DNA from: Prevotellaceae bacterium
Lineage (GTDB): Bacteria > Bacteroidota > Bacteroidia > Bacteroidales > UBA932
Reading direction: 5' to 3'
Length of the DNA: 12,857 nucleotides
Assembly (NCBI GenBank): GCA_031259225.1
Contig: JAIRLT010000188.1
Location: 1 to 12,857, forward strand
In this document: one piece after another, positions 12,749 to 12,857 of the stretch
Position numbering within the stretch: position 1 is the stretch's first letter
How the letters are laid out: each line of letters begins with the position of its first letter
The notes under the pieces: model-generated
Seen by the model: the letters and a program-made list of their open reading frames with translations, nothing else
Database searches by the model: none
Told to the model about the DNA's origin: nothing
Position numbers and translations under genes: made by a program

Positions 12749-12774
12749 TTCATAACTCATAATTCATAATTAGT
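12740..12774. repeat. 7-bp tandem spacer array (5 units) abutting the last start
   Basis: AACTCAT, AATTCAT, AACTCAT, AATTCAT and AATTAGT run directly into the ATG at 12775, in the same register and family as the array before the capsid gene. The first unit supplies the capsid stop codon. Confidence 0.8.
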
Positions 12775-12857
12775 ATGCAATTCCAATCCCTAACATGGCC
12801 CGAAGGAAAAGTTAACCCTTCCGGCATTAAATCGCTCGGCTACTGGATACCCAAATC
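12775..12857 (+). CDS. Phage structural-region protein, partial (5' end only)
   Basis: An ATG directly after the heptad array opens a frame of 27 codons that runs off the window: MQFQSLTWPEGKVNPSGIKS, then LGYWIPK. Proteins beginning this way, with an early PSGIK and an aromatic-rich strand, are plausible downstream of a capsid gene as head-completion or minor structural proteins, but so little is visible that no family can be given. Confidence 0.55.
   Translation, partial: MQFQSLTWPEGKVNPSGIKSLGYWIPK

Noticed and set aside
1..12857. tRNA or rRNA genes and phage attachment sites
   Set aside because: No cloverleaf, CCA end with T-arm motif, or long direct-repeat pair was seen by eye.

Overview
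The window looks like part of a temperate phage, prophage or phage satellite of a Bacteroidota (probably Bacteroidales) host. The reasons are: promoters of the TTTG-N19/20-TAnnTTTG type used by that phylum; start codons preceded by A/T-rich sequence and not by Shine-Dalgarno motifs; an Mpi-type serine recombinase; and head genes of the kind found in Bacteroides prophages. No integrase, attachment site, tRNA, terminase or portal gene is visible, so the element's ends lie outside the window.

Layout. (1) Bases 1-1842, minus strand: a lysogeny-side operon with a two-headed HTH repressor without a peptidase domain, a DEDDh exonuclease-BRCT protein, and a membrane protein cut by the window edge. 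(2) Bases 1843-1997: the control region. A consensus promoter fires rightward and a 15-bp perfect palindrome sits between its -33 and -7 boxes. An 82-base leader without a single G follows. (3) Bases 1998-5854, plus strand: an early operon of small genes (a Cro-sized HTH protein, several ORFans, a DUF3846-like protein), a serine recombinase with an extra C-terminal HTH, a SANT/Myb-like protein, a 56-residue protein, a MazG-like pyrophosphohydrolase and a small membrane-anchored coiled coil. (4) Bases 5880-8783: a TOPRIM primase fused to a superfamily 3-type helicase. (5) Bases 8784-9373: non-coding, with 11 copies of TTTGACGG in both orientations, the best candidate for a replication origin. 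(6) Bases 9374-10293: two unrecognised genes behind a candidate late promoter. (7) Bases 10454-12857: head genes, namely an S49-like protease fused to a scaffold, the major capsid protein, and the start of a further gene.

How it may work together: the repressor would hold the early promoter shut through the palindrome. Once released, the early operon supplies regulators, recombinase, nucleotide clean-up and replication proteins, the primase-helicase acts at the nearby iterons, and two look-alike late promoters (9195-9228 and 10370-10403) switch on the head genes.

Two structures stand out. Many gene junctions are built from 7-bp tandem repeats with a different sequence at each junction, usually supplying the stop codon of one gene and ending 0-5 bases before the next start. 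One related 8-bp spacer lies inside the protease gene, 4 bases before an in-frame ATG, suggesting an internally started scaffold protein. In addition, a late promoter is flanked by a near-perfect 31-bp inverted repeat, in an element that carries a DNA-invertase-like recombinase.
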